Assembly: GCA_944326255.1 (NCBI GenBank)
Contig: CALVDG010000020.1
Location: 1 to 42,745, forward strand
Direction of reading: 5' to 3'
DNA length: 42,745 bases
From: an uncultured Bacteroidales bacterium
GTDB lineage: Bacteria > Bacteroidota > Bacteroidia > Bacteroidales > UBA932
The number at the start of each line of letters is the position of its first letter. Positions within the stretch are counted from its first letter, which is position 1. This document shows positions 36,401 through 42,680 of the stretch, one piece after another. The translations under genes were made by a program, and so were the position numbers. Below the pieces are notes generated by a model. It had not been told where the DNA came from and did no database searches. It saw only the letters and a list, made by a program, of their open reading frames with translations.

Positions 36401-37619
36401 GCGAAGAAGCCCCGGCCACCCTGCGCATCTTGTCCTCCAGACTAATCATAGAGAAATCCGAACCGCTCATGATCAACACGGCCTCTCCCCTCTGCATCAG
36501 AGTCTCTGTCCAGTGGCACAACTGATTAGTCTTACCCTGTCCGGCCTCGCCCAACAAAGGGAACAGCACGGCTTCCCCTCCTTGAAATCTCTCCAGTTCC
36601 GCAGTCAGCTGCATTCTCTCTACAAAAAGTTCCTTGTTGTATTTCTTCTCATTGTACACTCTGCGGAGAAAACCGGCCGACTCGGCGTGCAGAAGGGCCA
36701 CCCACTCATCCCAGTTCAGCGTATCAGATATGTCAAACGACGGCGACACAGCCTGCATATAGGCATCAAACTCATCATTGAAGACATCCGTAACCTTTCT
36801 TACAGCACTCTCGTTGGTGGATATGTGGGAGGTTTCCTCGTTGATAAGCGACTGGAATACGTATATAAAGCCGTTCTCATCGCAATATATTAAAGGGAAC
36901 AGGTCCAAAAAAAGTTCTCCACCGGTATAAATACAGTAATGTCCGGCAGGAATCCCTGGAGAATGCTCGGAAGCCGCAGGAACATCACCCTTAAGACTGA
37001 TGACCTCCCCACCGCCCCATGGAGCTGCGAAATATTCCGCGGAAGCCAATGGGGAAAGGGCCTCCAGCAACTCTATCAGCCGTGGTTCCATGGTATAGAC
37101 CACTCCTTTGTATATTTCCTCCGACAAAGTGGTGCTGTGCCCCTTGTACTCATTACGTATCTGTACGATACCCGGAGCCGACTTTCCTCCGAGAAACACA
37201 TTGTGCTTAGGACGCAGCACATTCCACAGCGATGCGCACAGCGGATTGTCCGCCAGCAGTTTCGATGCAGCAGAAGCCAGCGGTGCCAGGATATCATTGC
37301 ACCAGTCTCCGAACGAGAGGGGCCGCTTGTCATCTATCTTCCTGATCACTTTGAGCAGCGACTCGTCCACTGTCCCGCTCTCCAGAGCCCGCTTGCGGAG
37401 CATCCCGAACAGGATGACGGATATGTACTGGGATGCCGTCTCAAAGAAATCCAGGGTATAGTTCATCGCCTTGGAATAATGCTCCAGGGACATCTCGCGG
37501 ACTATACCGGTCACAGCATGAGCAAGTGTATACGGATATCCGGCACAGGCCCTGTCAAACACACTCTCTATCCGCTGACGGTCCTCTCCGGTATATTGAT
37601 GCAGTAAAAAATCTTTCAT
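33486..37619 (-). CDS. large STAND-type NTPase, candidate defence sensor
   Basis: A 1377-residue protein. Residues 1-300 are helical and contain the motif IRNEYKGH (R155, N156, H161), which has the RNx4H form of HEPN domains. An NTPase domain follows with Walker A GEAGQGKT (357-364), Walker B VTVFIDAVNE (D433, E437) and a sensor-like FTCRSYTWKN, then IQFIYERFLEYMLALVYY, as in STAND/NACHT proteins. The remaining ~670 residues are helical repeats that could form a target-sensing solenoid. The layout is like that of Avs-type or other NLR-like defence proteins, but no known family was recognised. A -7 box ends 9 bases before the ATG. The stop overlaps the GDPD start. The gene is divergent from a two-helix membrane protein. 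Confidence 0.82.
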   Translation of the reverse strand: MKDFLLHQYTGEDRQRIESVFDRACAGYPYTLAHAVTGIVREMSLEHYSKAMNYTLDFFETASQYISVILFGMLRKRALESGTVDESLLKVIRKIDDKRPLSFGDWCNDILAPLASAASKLLADNPLCASLWNVLRPKHNVFLGGKSAPGIVQIRNEYKGHSTTLSEEIYKGVVYTMEPRLIELLEALSPLASAEYFAAPWGGGEVISLKGDVPAASEHSPGIPAGHYCIYTGGELFLDLFPLIYCDENGFIYVFQSLINEETSHISTNESAVRKVTDVFNDEFDAYMQAVSPSFDISDTLNWDEWVALLHAESAGFLRRVYNEKKYNKELFVERMQLTAELERFQGGEAVLFPLLGEAGQGKTNQLCHWTETLMQRGEAVLIMSGSDFSMISLEDKMRRVAGASSRKPVSKIMDALHKCALEKGRTVTVFIDAVNECLRYSGSDSEENGPLDLYNSLCSVFCAGGYTQFKVLFTCRSYTWKNVIYPVASRQPAGLFHDRGEDSDTAVRGFTQEEAERAYAIYGELYQMRTPYRELSKGSIIRLRDPLVLKIACTDYLGRRLPEKMHDYSSLSLFHRMFEDIASSYAGNRQKEILLVMAEYFLKSYESGVPVDSISFKELRHAEDGPLARLSELIFKEDGTSVAYGELLNKPERPVLRYVENEHDDQGGRIQFIYERFLEYMLALVYYRAETEQSGGKALPVGRLVETVSRAHTNEVFMGTMRNVLIMDYVKTGSSDTLLDLAAHYGEDYNITAIVNDAVSVLVGENYEEELFSLEEDLLSGSPDCTKTQVMEFNALSKAIQGNKATEETIARYRELSAVLAPTLKLRQLAAVTLLNGIFLTDYYNEAVYSRDPFSLLWRLLDDPVSEVRNDACMYSYYISRKDKTLNNTPLRENISSVIVDRMYGEIRSRSLIGGVTGKDVRSRTVTFLEVGTRLNVLLIIDALLSGDAGRRAEVASMLDRTVGIFRYMTWNFRLVKVLMPFFSVILRRQLTFQAAYVNNVIEYQSFWDDSVVPLRSVSSEWSREDLKDVLGTLFNYSRYYSKGLPVPDFGVHLPKIIAAYRTGDSFTYLALERLLVVNGLCDIGIMYPVTEAMSTPEFAQTQWYDYSRMSMIYVLYQLGLKSEVFPDALWEVTGRWCVEWTRRCRGYFKARNSYKANPMQLYKRNVMTWYAMIFSARHPDCSAEDIRAGIPLFYELLDEAIDNRDKELLVHLIDNISELVSDSGYIDTALELLRYILVRIDSVKIMEEMDNRADLRYPSTSEDIVSLVGKLLGTAKNYFPAEVDSFLKKDIVGLKFPGISRYREDILNYNPGGETLSDLFTHKFGNFLIWSLVNEEAVDEFAYEAMCAATDAPDCINWFNQVVRILFRHLFKVRI

Positions 37620-37628
37620 AGCCTTGCA

Positions 37629-37636
37629 AAGATAAT
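37629..37636 (-). promoter_or_regulatory. -7 promoter box for the STAND NTPase gene
   Basis: The minus strand reads TATCTTTG, an exact TAnnTTTG, 9 bases before the ATG at 37619. No consensus box was seen for the divergent gene at 37682 within the 62-base gap. Confidence 0.5.
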
Positions 37637-37681
37637 TAAAAAACTCTACTTTTATGCCCTTGTAGCACGATACAAACGACC

Positions 37682-38980
37682 ATGATTGTTTCAGAAAGCA
37701 GAGCGTTCCTGTGCGGGTTCTTCACATCGGACAGGAGGTATGGAAAGAGATTGTCCCAGGACTGTCTTCCGGCAGGATGGAACGAAGCTGTGTGCACCCG
37801 GGAAGAGACAGACGAGATGAAGGATTTTTATTACAGTGACTTCATCGATTTCATCTCAGGATGCGGGGACAGTAACGGGATACAGGTTTTCCGCAGAAGC
37901 CGCATGACAGGACTCACAATCCGGGTAAACGGTCACGAATACTCTTTCGAGGCAGGCGACCTGCATCTGTACATATTCCCTTTCAACATAGTTGTATTCT
38001 CGATAAAGACTGTCCACCGCAATGTTCAGTTCAGCGATCTTACCGCCGCCCTCGGTACTCTGCGGAACATCTGCTACTACAACCCTGACACTCTGGGCGG
38101 ATTCACGGATGCCGTCATCCACCCGATATGTGAGGTCTACGAGTGCCTGAGAGGGCCTTACTCCACTACATCCCGGGTATCTTACGACGGTACGGTCACA
38201 ACGGGGTATCCGTTTCTTATGGAGAACGGCAATAAATTCAAACTGTTCCACATTCTCGCCACTGACGAGTACCCATCCGGGGCAGACGAGCTGGACCGCA
38301 GGCTGTTCGAGGCAGGCACCCTGACCAGGGAAGGCTCTTACAACGGCGACGACTTCATGAGCAGTTCGAAAGAATATTTCGGCTCCACCATCCAATCGTC
38401 CAAAATCTCGATTTTCAACAACTGGACAGCCCTGGCCCTGTTCGACACCTTCACCATCCTCTCGGGATCCACTAAGGAATATCTGATCACAAACTGGGAG
38501 ACAGACTACTTCGGAAAGATATACCTCTACTGCCTTTTCCGGAAATTCTACCTGTTCCGGCTCAATACCCTTTTCAGGAAAAAAGGCAGCAATCTGCACA
38601 ATCTCAAGGATGAATTCATACAGTTTGAGAGAGAATACTGCTTCCCGAAAATATCATACAATTTCCTTCCGTGCGGAATGATGTCGCACATGGACGATGC
38701 CTTTGACATCGTCAGGGACAAAAACGAGATGCAGCACATGCTCCTTCAGGAGAACCAAAGACGCGAGGAGGCAGCGGACAAAAGAATGAACAATCTGCTG
38801 TTCTTCATGACGTGCCTTACGATATTCTCCGCAGTATGGGATCTCGGATGCCTCCTTGACTCCATGTATCCTTTTGAAATATCCATAGGCTCGACCATGA
38901 TAGGCTTCCGCATCGTAACCACAGTGCTGCTGCTGATCACTGTACTGTTCGCACTTGTCAACAGATTCCGCAAGGGCTGA
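37682..38980 (+). CDS. membrane protein with CorA-like C-terminal helix pair, candidate effector
   Basis: A 432-residue protein. About 360 residues are soluble, with beta-rich and helical parts, followed by an amphipathic helical stretch (NEMQHMLLQENQRREEAADK) and two membrane helices at about 372-392 and 408-427, ending in a basic tail (NRFRKG). A long cytoplasmic domain, coiled region and C-terminal helix pair are reminiscent of CorA-type channels and of CorA-like proteins linked to some type III CRISPR systems, but the CorA GMN motif is not seen. The start could be the Met at codon 46 (37817, MKDFYYSDF), as the first 45 residues look irregular. It is divergent from the STAND gene and ends 6 bases before the convergent GNAT-like gene. 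Confidence 0.72.
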   Translation: MIVSESRAFLCGFFTSDRRYGKRLSQDCLPAGWNEAVCTREETDEMKDFYYSDFIDFISGCGDSNGIQVFRRSRMTGLTIRVNGHEYSFEAGDLHLYIFPFNIVVFSIKTVHRNVQFSDLTAALGTLRNICYYNPDTLGGFTDAVIHPICEVYECLRGPYSTTSRVSYDGTVTTGYPFLMENGNKFKLFHILATDEYPSGADELDRRLFEAGTLTREGSYNGDDFMSSSKEYFGSTIQSSKISIFNNWTALALFDTFTILSGSTKEYLITNWETDYFGKIYLYCLFRKFYLFRLNTLFRKKGSNLHNLKDEFIQFEREYCFPKISYNFLPCGMMSHMDDAFDIVRDKNEMQHMLLQENQRREEAADKRMNNLLFFMTCLTIFSAVWDLGCLLDSMYPFEISIGSTMIGFRIVTTVLLLITVLFALVNRFRKG

Positions 38981-38986
38981 GACTCC

Positions 38987-39829
38987 CTACCTGCCGCAAA
39001 GGACGTACTTCCGGCTGCCCAGATTGCATATCTTGACCCCGTCTACCTCATCCACTGCCGCTTCTGTACGGCATACCTGCCTCCCGGGGCATCCCGGACG
39101 GCACAGGAACCACACAGGAGCACGGTCTCCGCACGGCTTGAAGCCCAGCCTCAGATACGAGCGGCCGTCGTACCACTCCAGATCAGCGTAGGTCATCACA
39201 TCCATCAGGGTGCCGTCTCCGACTGTTGCGACAAAGGCATCAAGCAGCCGGCCCATCCCTCCGACCACCCTGGCACCCTGAACCGAGGCATACCGCACCC
39301 ATTCATACGAGACCGTACCGTCCTCCCTCTGCCTGCCGTCCGAAAAAGTAGCCACTGCCACCATCCCCGGAGTCTGATCCATCCCCGCCTCAGCATTTCC
39401 CGTAGACCTTATACGGAAAAGCCCCAGCCGGTACCGGGCCCGCGCCGAGCCATAGACATGATTGCGCTGGAGAAATGACGCCGCTGCTTCCGGGGTTACC
39501 GCACGCACCTCGCAGTTCCGGGCAAACACCCTGAGTCCCTGCCCCATCCTCACCCTCATCATGGCCCTCACAGCCGGACCGCTGTTCCTCCAACGGTCCT
39601 CATACAGGAACATCCTGTCCGCAGCCGTCCATCCGGATATTGCAGCCCCCGCTGAGATCAAACGCTCTGCCGTACCTCCGCTGCGAAAAAAGTCCAACGG
39701 AACGATGACCGCCGCCAGCCTTTCTTCCGCATCCACACATACGCCTGCACCGGACACGCATCTCCACTGCGGTTCCTTGCCCGTGCATTCCCGCATGAAC
39801 GCCATCACCTCAGTACTAAATTCATCCAT
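38987..39829 (-). CDS. GNAT/Mom-like fold hypothetical protein
   Basis: A 280-residue protein. Residues ~115-250 read like the GNAT-type domain seen in phage proteins and in the Mom DNA-modification family: LQRNHVYGSARARYRLGLF, a MVAVATFSDG strand, EWVRYASVQGARVVGGMGRL (an acyl-CoA loop-like region) and MTYADLEWYDGRSYLRLGF. The N-terminal ~100 residues (VPLDFFRSGG, MFLYEDRWRN) are unassigned. No catalytic claim can be made. It stands alone between the membrane protein and the tRNA-Lys promoter on the minus strand. Related proteins also occur, from memory, on Bacteroidales chromosomes. Confidence 0.7.
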   Translation of the reverse strand: MDEFSTEVMAFMRECTGKEPQWRCVSGAGVCVDAEERLAAVIVPLDFFRSGGTAERLISAGAAISGWTAADRMFLYEDRWRNSGPAVRAMMRVRMGQGLRVFARNCEVRAVTPEAAASFLQRNHVYGSARARYRLGLFRIRSTGNAEAGMDQTPGMVAVATFSDGRQREDGTVSYEWVRYASVQGARVVGGMGRLLDAFVATVGDGTLMDVMTYADLEWYDGRSYLRLGFKPCGDRAPVWFLCRPGCPGRQVCRTEAAVDEVDGVKICNLGSRKYVLCGR

Positions 39830-39842
39830 GCCGTAAAAATAT

Positions 39843-39873
39843 TTTGACTATTAAATCTTTTTACTTACTTTTG
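39843..39873 (+). promoter_or_regulatory. consensus promoter of tRNA-Lys
   Basis: TTTG 39843-39846, a 19-base spacer and TACTTTTG 39866-39873 match the -33/-7 consensus completely. The tRNA starts 14 bases later. Confidence 0.82.
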
Positions 39874-39886
39874 CCGTCCAATTTCT

Positions 39887-39959
39887 GATCTGCTAGCTCA
39901 GTTGGTAGAGCACAACACTTTTAATGTTGGGGTCTTGGGTTCGAGCCCCAAGCAGATCA
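39887..39959 (+). tRNA. tRNA-Lys (TTT)
   Basis: A full cloverleaf with acceptor GATCTGC/GCAGATC, D-arm TAGCTCAGTTGGTAGAGC, anticodon loop CTTTTAA (TTT) and T-arm GGGTTCGAGCCCC. The encoded end is ACCC, so CCA must be added. A terminator follows, and an integrase fragment lies 215 bases downstream, so this tRNA is a likely attachment site. Confidence 0.96.
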
Positions 39960-39972
39960 CCCCAAAACCTCC

Positions 39973-40007
39973 GCGAGAGCCGCCCGAAAAGCGGCTTTCG
40001 CTGTTTT
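39973..40007 (+). terminator. terminator of tRNA-Lys
   Basis: An 11-bp stem (39973-39983 with 39991-40001, one G-T pair) with a 7-base loop is followed by TGTTTTT. Confidence 0.75.
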
Positions 40008-40173
40008 TCAGCGGTTTGCGTATTTCAAAGTTACGCGAATTATTTAAAAATTTTACTTTTTACGCAACAAATTTTACTATTTTCGTCCCCTGCTCCGTCC
40101 CCTGCGGACAAAATCCCGTCCCCTCGGGGGACAGAATCTGCAATATTAACCAACTTTTTTGAGAATCAAAGAT

Positions 40174-40386
40174 ATGACAACATTAAAATATTCGTTTGTT
40201 TTGAAAGACCCCAAGGCGGAGAAAAGCCTCGTGTTCCTGATTGTCCATCATCACGGCAAGAGGCTGAAAATATCCACAGGGCTTGTCGTTCTCTCCGACT
40301 GCTGGGACGCGGACAACTACCAGCTGACAAGGAAATCGGACTACTTCCGCCAGGACAACGCGACTTTGTGGGGCAGGAGGACTTGA
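40174..40386 (+). pseudogene. tyrosine recombinase, N-terminal stub
   Basis: About 62 residues match the arm-binding start of Bacteroidales tyrosine integrases (MTTLKYSFVLKDPKAEKSLV, FLIVHHHGKRLKISTGLVV, CWDADNYQLT). The homology stops near DYFRQDN, and the frame then runs into a tRNA-like sequence on the opposite strand. The rest of the integrase is gone. The start at 40174 is preferred over an ATG 15 bases upstream because integrases of this type begin close to this sequence. It reads away from tRNA-Lys and is a remnant of an integration event. Confidence 0.8.
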
Positions 40387-40439
40387 ACCTCCCCTTTCCG
40401 GTCTTTTGGCCGGACGCTCTTCCCGTTAAGCCATGCCCC
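40369..40439 (-). tRNA. tRNA-like sequence, probably a pseudo-tRNA
   Basis: On the minus strand a cloverleaf can be drawn: acceptor GGGGCA/TGCCCC, D-arm GCTT/GAGC, anticodon stem TCCGG/CCGGA and T-arm GGAGGTTCAAGTCCTCC. The anticodon loop is 8 bases (CCAAAAGA) and contains no T, so the universal U33 is missing and no anticodon can be assigned. The acceptor stem has only 6 good pairs. It overlaps the end of the integrase stub and is probably a decayed or decoy tRNA forming an attachment site. Confidence 0.6.
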
Positions 40440-40464
40440 TGTCTTACATAAGATATATGGTAAT

Positions 40465-40486
40465 AAAAAAGGTTCCGTTTGGAACC
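40465..40486 (-). terminator. terminator of the DUF2335 operon
   Basis: A 6-bp stem GGTTCC/GGAACC with a 4-base loop is followed on the minus strand by six T. It lies just after the DUF2335 stop. Confidence 0.75.
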
Positions 40487-40488
40487 CT

Positions 40489-40980
40489 TTATTTTTCTTG
40501 GTCTCTCGACTTAGACCTCAAATCATTCCGCATTATGTTCTTTCCGGTAATGAACAGTCCGATAACAACAACCATCGTTCCGGTTAAGAATGCCGAGGCG
40601 AAAGTCTTCATATCCAGCTTTACCGCGAAGAATATGGCGACTGCGATACAGACAAAGAAGATTATGAAACCGAATATCTGGCCTCTTTTGCTCTGCTTGA
40701 CTTGGCTTCCGACAGCTTCTTTTTCTAATGACATCCTGTGCTCCTGTTGTCTTTCTGTCATTTTCATTATTCTGTCGGCAGCTCCCGGCAGGACTTTCTC
40801 GTATTTCTCAAAAGCTTCAGGTGGGGGTATCGGTCCGGAGTATATTTCGCTGCGCATCACTGTCAGTGCTGCCTCTACTACCTTCTTCTTGTCTTTAGGG
40901 ACGGCTTCGAGAATAACCTTTTCGGGATTGTCTTGGACTTTACTTCTGTCGATTGTCGTTTTATTATCTGTTTCTGCCAT
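40489..40980 (-). CDS. DUF2335 family two-helix membrane protein
   Basis: A 163-residue protein with the DUF2335 signature GPIPPPEAFEKYEKVLPGAADRI (about 49-71), followed by a helix with EHRMSLEK and two membrane helices (about residues 103-120 and 127-148) before a basic tail. The family is found on mobile elements and phage-related islands; its function is unknown. It starts 5 bases after the upstream small protein stops, so they form an operon with a terminator behind it. Confidence 0.88.
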   Translation of the reverse strand: MAETDNKTTIDRSKVQDNPEKVILEAVPKDKKKVVEAALTVMRSEIYSGPIPPPEAFEKYEKVLPGAADRIMKMTERQQEHRMSLEKEAVGSQVKQSKRGQIFGFIIFFVCIAVAIFFAVKLDMKTFASAFLTGTMVVVIGLFITGKNIMRNDLRSKSRDQEK

Positions 40981-40985
40981 ATCTC

Positions 40986-41192
40986 TTAAATTTTATAACG
41001 CCACATGACTTCATATATATCCTGTCCAACCGTTCCAAAGTCAGACTCAATAGCGGTTGCATCGGCCTTTTTTTCGGAGTCTGATGTATTGAAAGTATAA
41101 TAAGGCGAGAAAATGCTCAATATGCTCCCCATGCCTACGAGGAATGATCCTTTTGAAAAAAGGAAGTCTGTCCGATAAAACGATTTTTTCAT
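40986..41192 (-). CDS. small hypothetical membrane protein upstream of DUF2335
   Basis: A 68-residue protein with one hydrophobic segment (GSFLVGMGSILSIFSPYYTF) and a soluble tail ADATAIESDFGTVGQDIYEVM. The DFGTVGQDI pattern is, from memory, shared by small proteins paired with DUF2335. The gap to the DUF2335 start is 5 bases. Upstream lie two copies of ATGCAAATATA, the nearer one overlapping a -7 box (TATATTTG on the minus strand, 41220-41213). Confidence 0.7.
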   Translation of the reverse strand: MKKSFYRTDFLFSKGSFLVGMGSILSIFSPYYTFNTSDSEKKADATAIESDFGTVGQDIYEVMWRYKI

Positions 41193-41209
41193 ATTTGAAA
41201 CATTTTACC

Positions 41210-41239
41210 ATGCAAATATACAAATTTCATGCAAATATA
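41210..41239. promoter_or_regulatory. direct repeat over the DUF2335 operon promoter
   Basis: ATGCAAATATA occurs at 41210-41220 and 41229-41239, two helical turns apart (19 bases). Each copy contains a -7-like TATATTTG on the minus strand, so it may be an operator or duplicated promoter. Confidence 0.4.
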
Positions 41240-41244
41240 TTAGT

Positions 41245-41472
41245 TTATTTATTTGTTTCGGATTTCTCGAACATAAGTTCCATGCTCCCGTTTTTGATAT
41301 CTGCTACGATTCGGTATCCGTTCTCTTTCATGTATGCAGCGAAAATTCCGGCAATCCATGCCGCGTTGTCCCTGTAATTGATGTCGGGTGTCTCGATCTC
41401 CGAGAGCCGCAGCCGTATGTGGCCCTCGGGTGATATGATGGTGCCATAAATATTTTGCAATTTGTGTTTCAT
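41245..41472 (-). CDS. small hypothetical protein
   Basis: A 75-residue soluble protein (HKLQNIYGTIISPEGHIRLR, NAAWIAGIFAAYMKENGYRI) with no motif recognised. Codon use and a globular composition favour a real gene. It lies on the minus strand upstream of the DUF2335 pair and may belong to the same accessory unit. Confidence 0.55.
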   Translation of the reverse strand: MKHKLQNIYGTIISPEGHIRLRLSEIETPDINYRDNAAWIAGIFAAYMKENGYRIVADIKNGSMELMFEKSETNK

Positions 41473-41546
41473 CGCTCGAACTTCTGTATTAGGATTTTAT
41501 ATATTGATTTGTTTCACCTGCTGCGTCATTCTGTCTTTTTACGGAA

Positions 41547-41985
41547 TCATTGTCTGTTTTCAACTTTGGTGTGAATCCTCATAAATATATCGTATTTATA
41601 AATACTCATCTCCTCCATATGCTCTTTGCCGTCTTCAGAAAAATAGCGTACATAAAAAGTAAAATTATTATTTACTGTTTCATGAAGTTCCAGGTTTCTA
41701 ATGAGAATAGGAGTGTTGCTGGAATTTATTATTTGCAGTTTCTCTATTCTAGATCCTTGTTGGGTTTAAAGATTTGCTCCTTTGATTCCATAAAACACTA
41801 TCATACACACTCAGTTTACGAATAGGACATTCCTGTTTTTTTCGTTGTTTTCCATATCTGATAATGTTACATTCTTTTAAACGGCTATAACTTTCGTTGA
41901 TGAGAAAGATTATCTCATTCTGGAGATGTTCTATTTCTTCATCCGTTATAGACTTTCTTTTCTTTGAGAATGTTTTCATACTCAT
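41547..41985 (-). pseudogene. small hypothetical gene broken by a frameshift
   Basis: The first part (from 41985, MSMKTFSKKRKSITDEEIEH) has a Shine-Dalgarno-like AGGAA and reads as coding until a stop at 41749. A second frame, open from about 41765 but with no ATG at its start, continues with protein-like sequence (EKLQIINSSNTPILIRNLEL, then FYVRYFSEDGKEHMEEM) to a stop at 41547-41549. A +1 shift near 41755 would join them into about 145 residues. Family unknown. It could be a real programmed shift, decay or a sequencing error. Confidence 0.45.
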
Positions 41986-42263
41986 GTTTCCTGCGCTCAC
42001 GCGTGGCTCGAACCCAAAAGCATCCGTCCATGCCGTGAGCTGCATCGTATAAAGATATCTAATATCAGTAATGAGCCTCCATACTCGCATCAACCGCAAT
42101 ACACACGCGCACGCCCGAAGCAGCAACGCATTACGGTCAAAGGCGTATTCCGTATCAGTAGGTGCGGCTCCCGTGGAGTCCGGTCTCCGCATTTGTCTCG
42201 TGCCGCGCCCGGCATACCATCATGTCAAATAACTTGCTGCGTCAGTTCGCGGAGACGCGGCCG
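41986..42263. other. intergenic stretch, nothing recognised
   Basis: This 278-base stretch has no convincing gene. The minus-strand frame that crosses it (41985-42192) has composition unlike its downstream continuation, and no tRNA fold was found. Confidence 0.5.
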
Positions 42264-42497
42264 CTAATTCATCGAGTTCTTAATCCTAAGAACCTCGCTA
42301 AGTCTGTATTTGTAGGTGCGTCCGCCCTGGAACGAACCTCTTATCTTTCCGTTATCGCGCATTTTCTTGATTGACGCGCTGCACTTGCCCTGCATATCCT
42401 TGTCATCCTCGCTCATCCGCTTCATGCCCTCGGTGTTCTCGTTGAGGGTGTCGAGAGCGAAGCAGATGTGCTGGAGCAGTTCCTCTACTCTATCCAT
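42264..42497 (-). CDS. small protein with probable HTH DNA-binding end
   Basis: A 77-residue protein. The first half is helical (MDRVEELLQHICFALDTLNE). The second half, SASIKKMRDNGKIRGSFQGG then RTYKYRLSEVLRIKN, looks like a winged or excisionase-type helix-turn-helix that binds DNA. It starts 3 bases after the preceding HTH fragment's stop, so both were probably one regulatory operon of the mobile element. Confidence 0.6.
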   Translation of the reverse strand: MDRVEELLQHICFALDTLNENTEGMKRMSEDDKDMQGKCSASIKKMRDNGKIRGSFQGGRTYKYRLSEVLRIKNSMN

Positions 42498-42500
42498 AGC

Positions 42501-42680
42501 CTACCCCTCCGTCATTACGCCGCCGTTTTCCAAAGCGGCCTTTCTTATCTTCATGGATGTGAGCGAGTGGGTGCGTCTCTTGAAAGCCAACCTTATCGTA
42601 ACCTCGGAATAGCCGAGGTCTCTTGCGAGCTTTCTGACGCACCCATATTGGGCAAGTATCTCTTTTCTCTTAGAAGCTGT
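42501..42680 (-). pseudogene. HTH regulator lacking its start
   Basis: The minus strand has an open frame reading KREILAQYGCVRKLARDLGY then SEVTIRLAFKRRTHSLTSMK, a clear Cro/repressor-type helix-turn-helix, ending at 42501. It has no start codon: an in-frame stop (42683-42681) precedes it, and the sequence beyond 42671 changes to AT-rich non-coding. The N-terminus was probably cut off by an insertion. It is coupled to the next gene by a 3-base gap. Confidence 0.6.

Noticed and set aside
40369..40439. functional tRNA on the plus strand with anticodon TTG
   Set aside because: The plus strand has CTTTTGG in the loop, but the TTC-containing T-arm exists only on the minus strand, so the fold belongs to the minus strand.
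41986..42192. N-terminal extension of the frameshifted gene (147-codon frame)
   Set aside because: The first 69 codons have a Cys/Arg-rich composition unlike the rest, and a good ribosome site (AGGAA) precedes the ATG at 41985.
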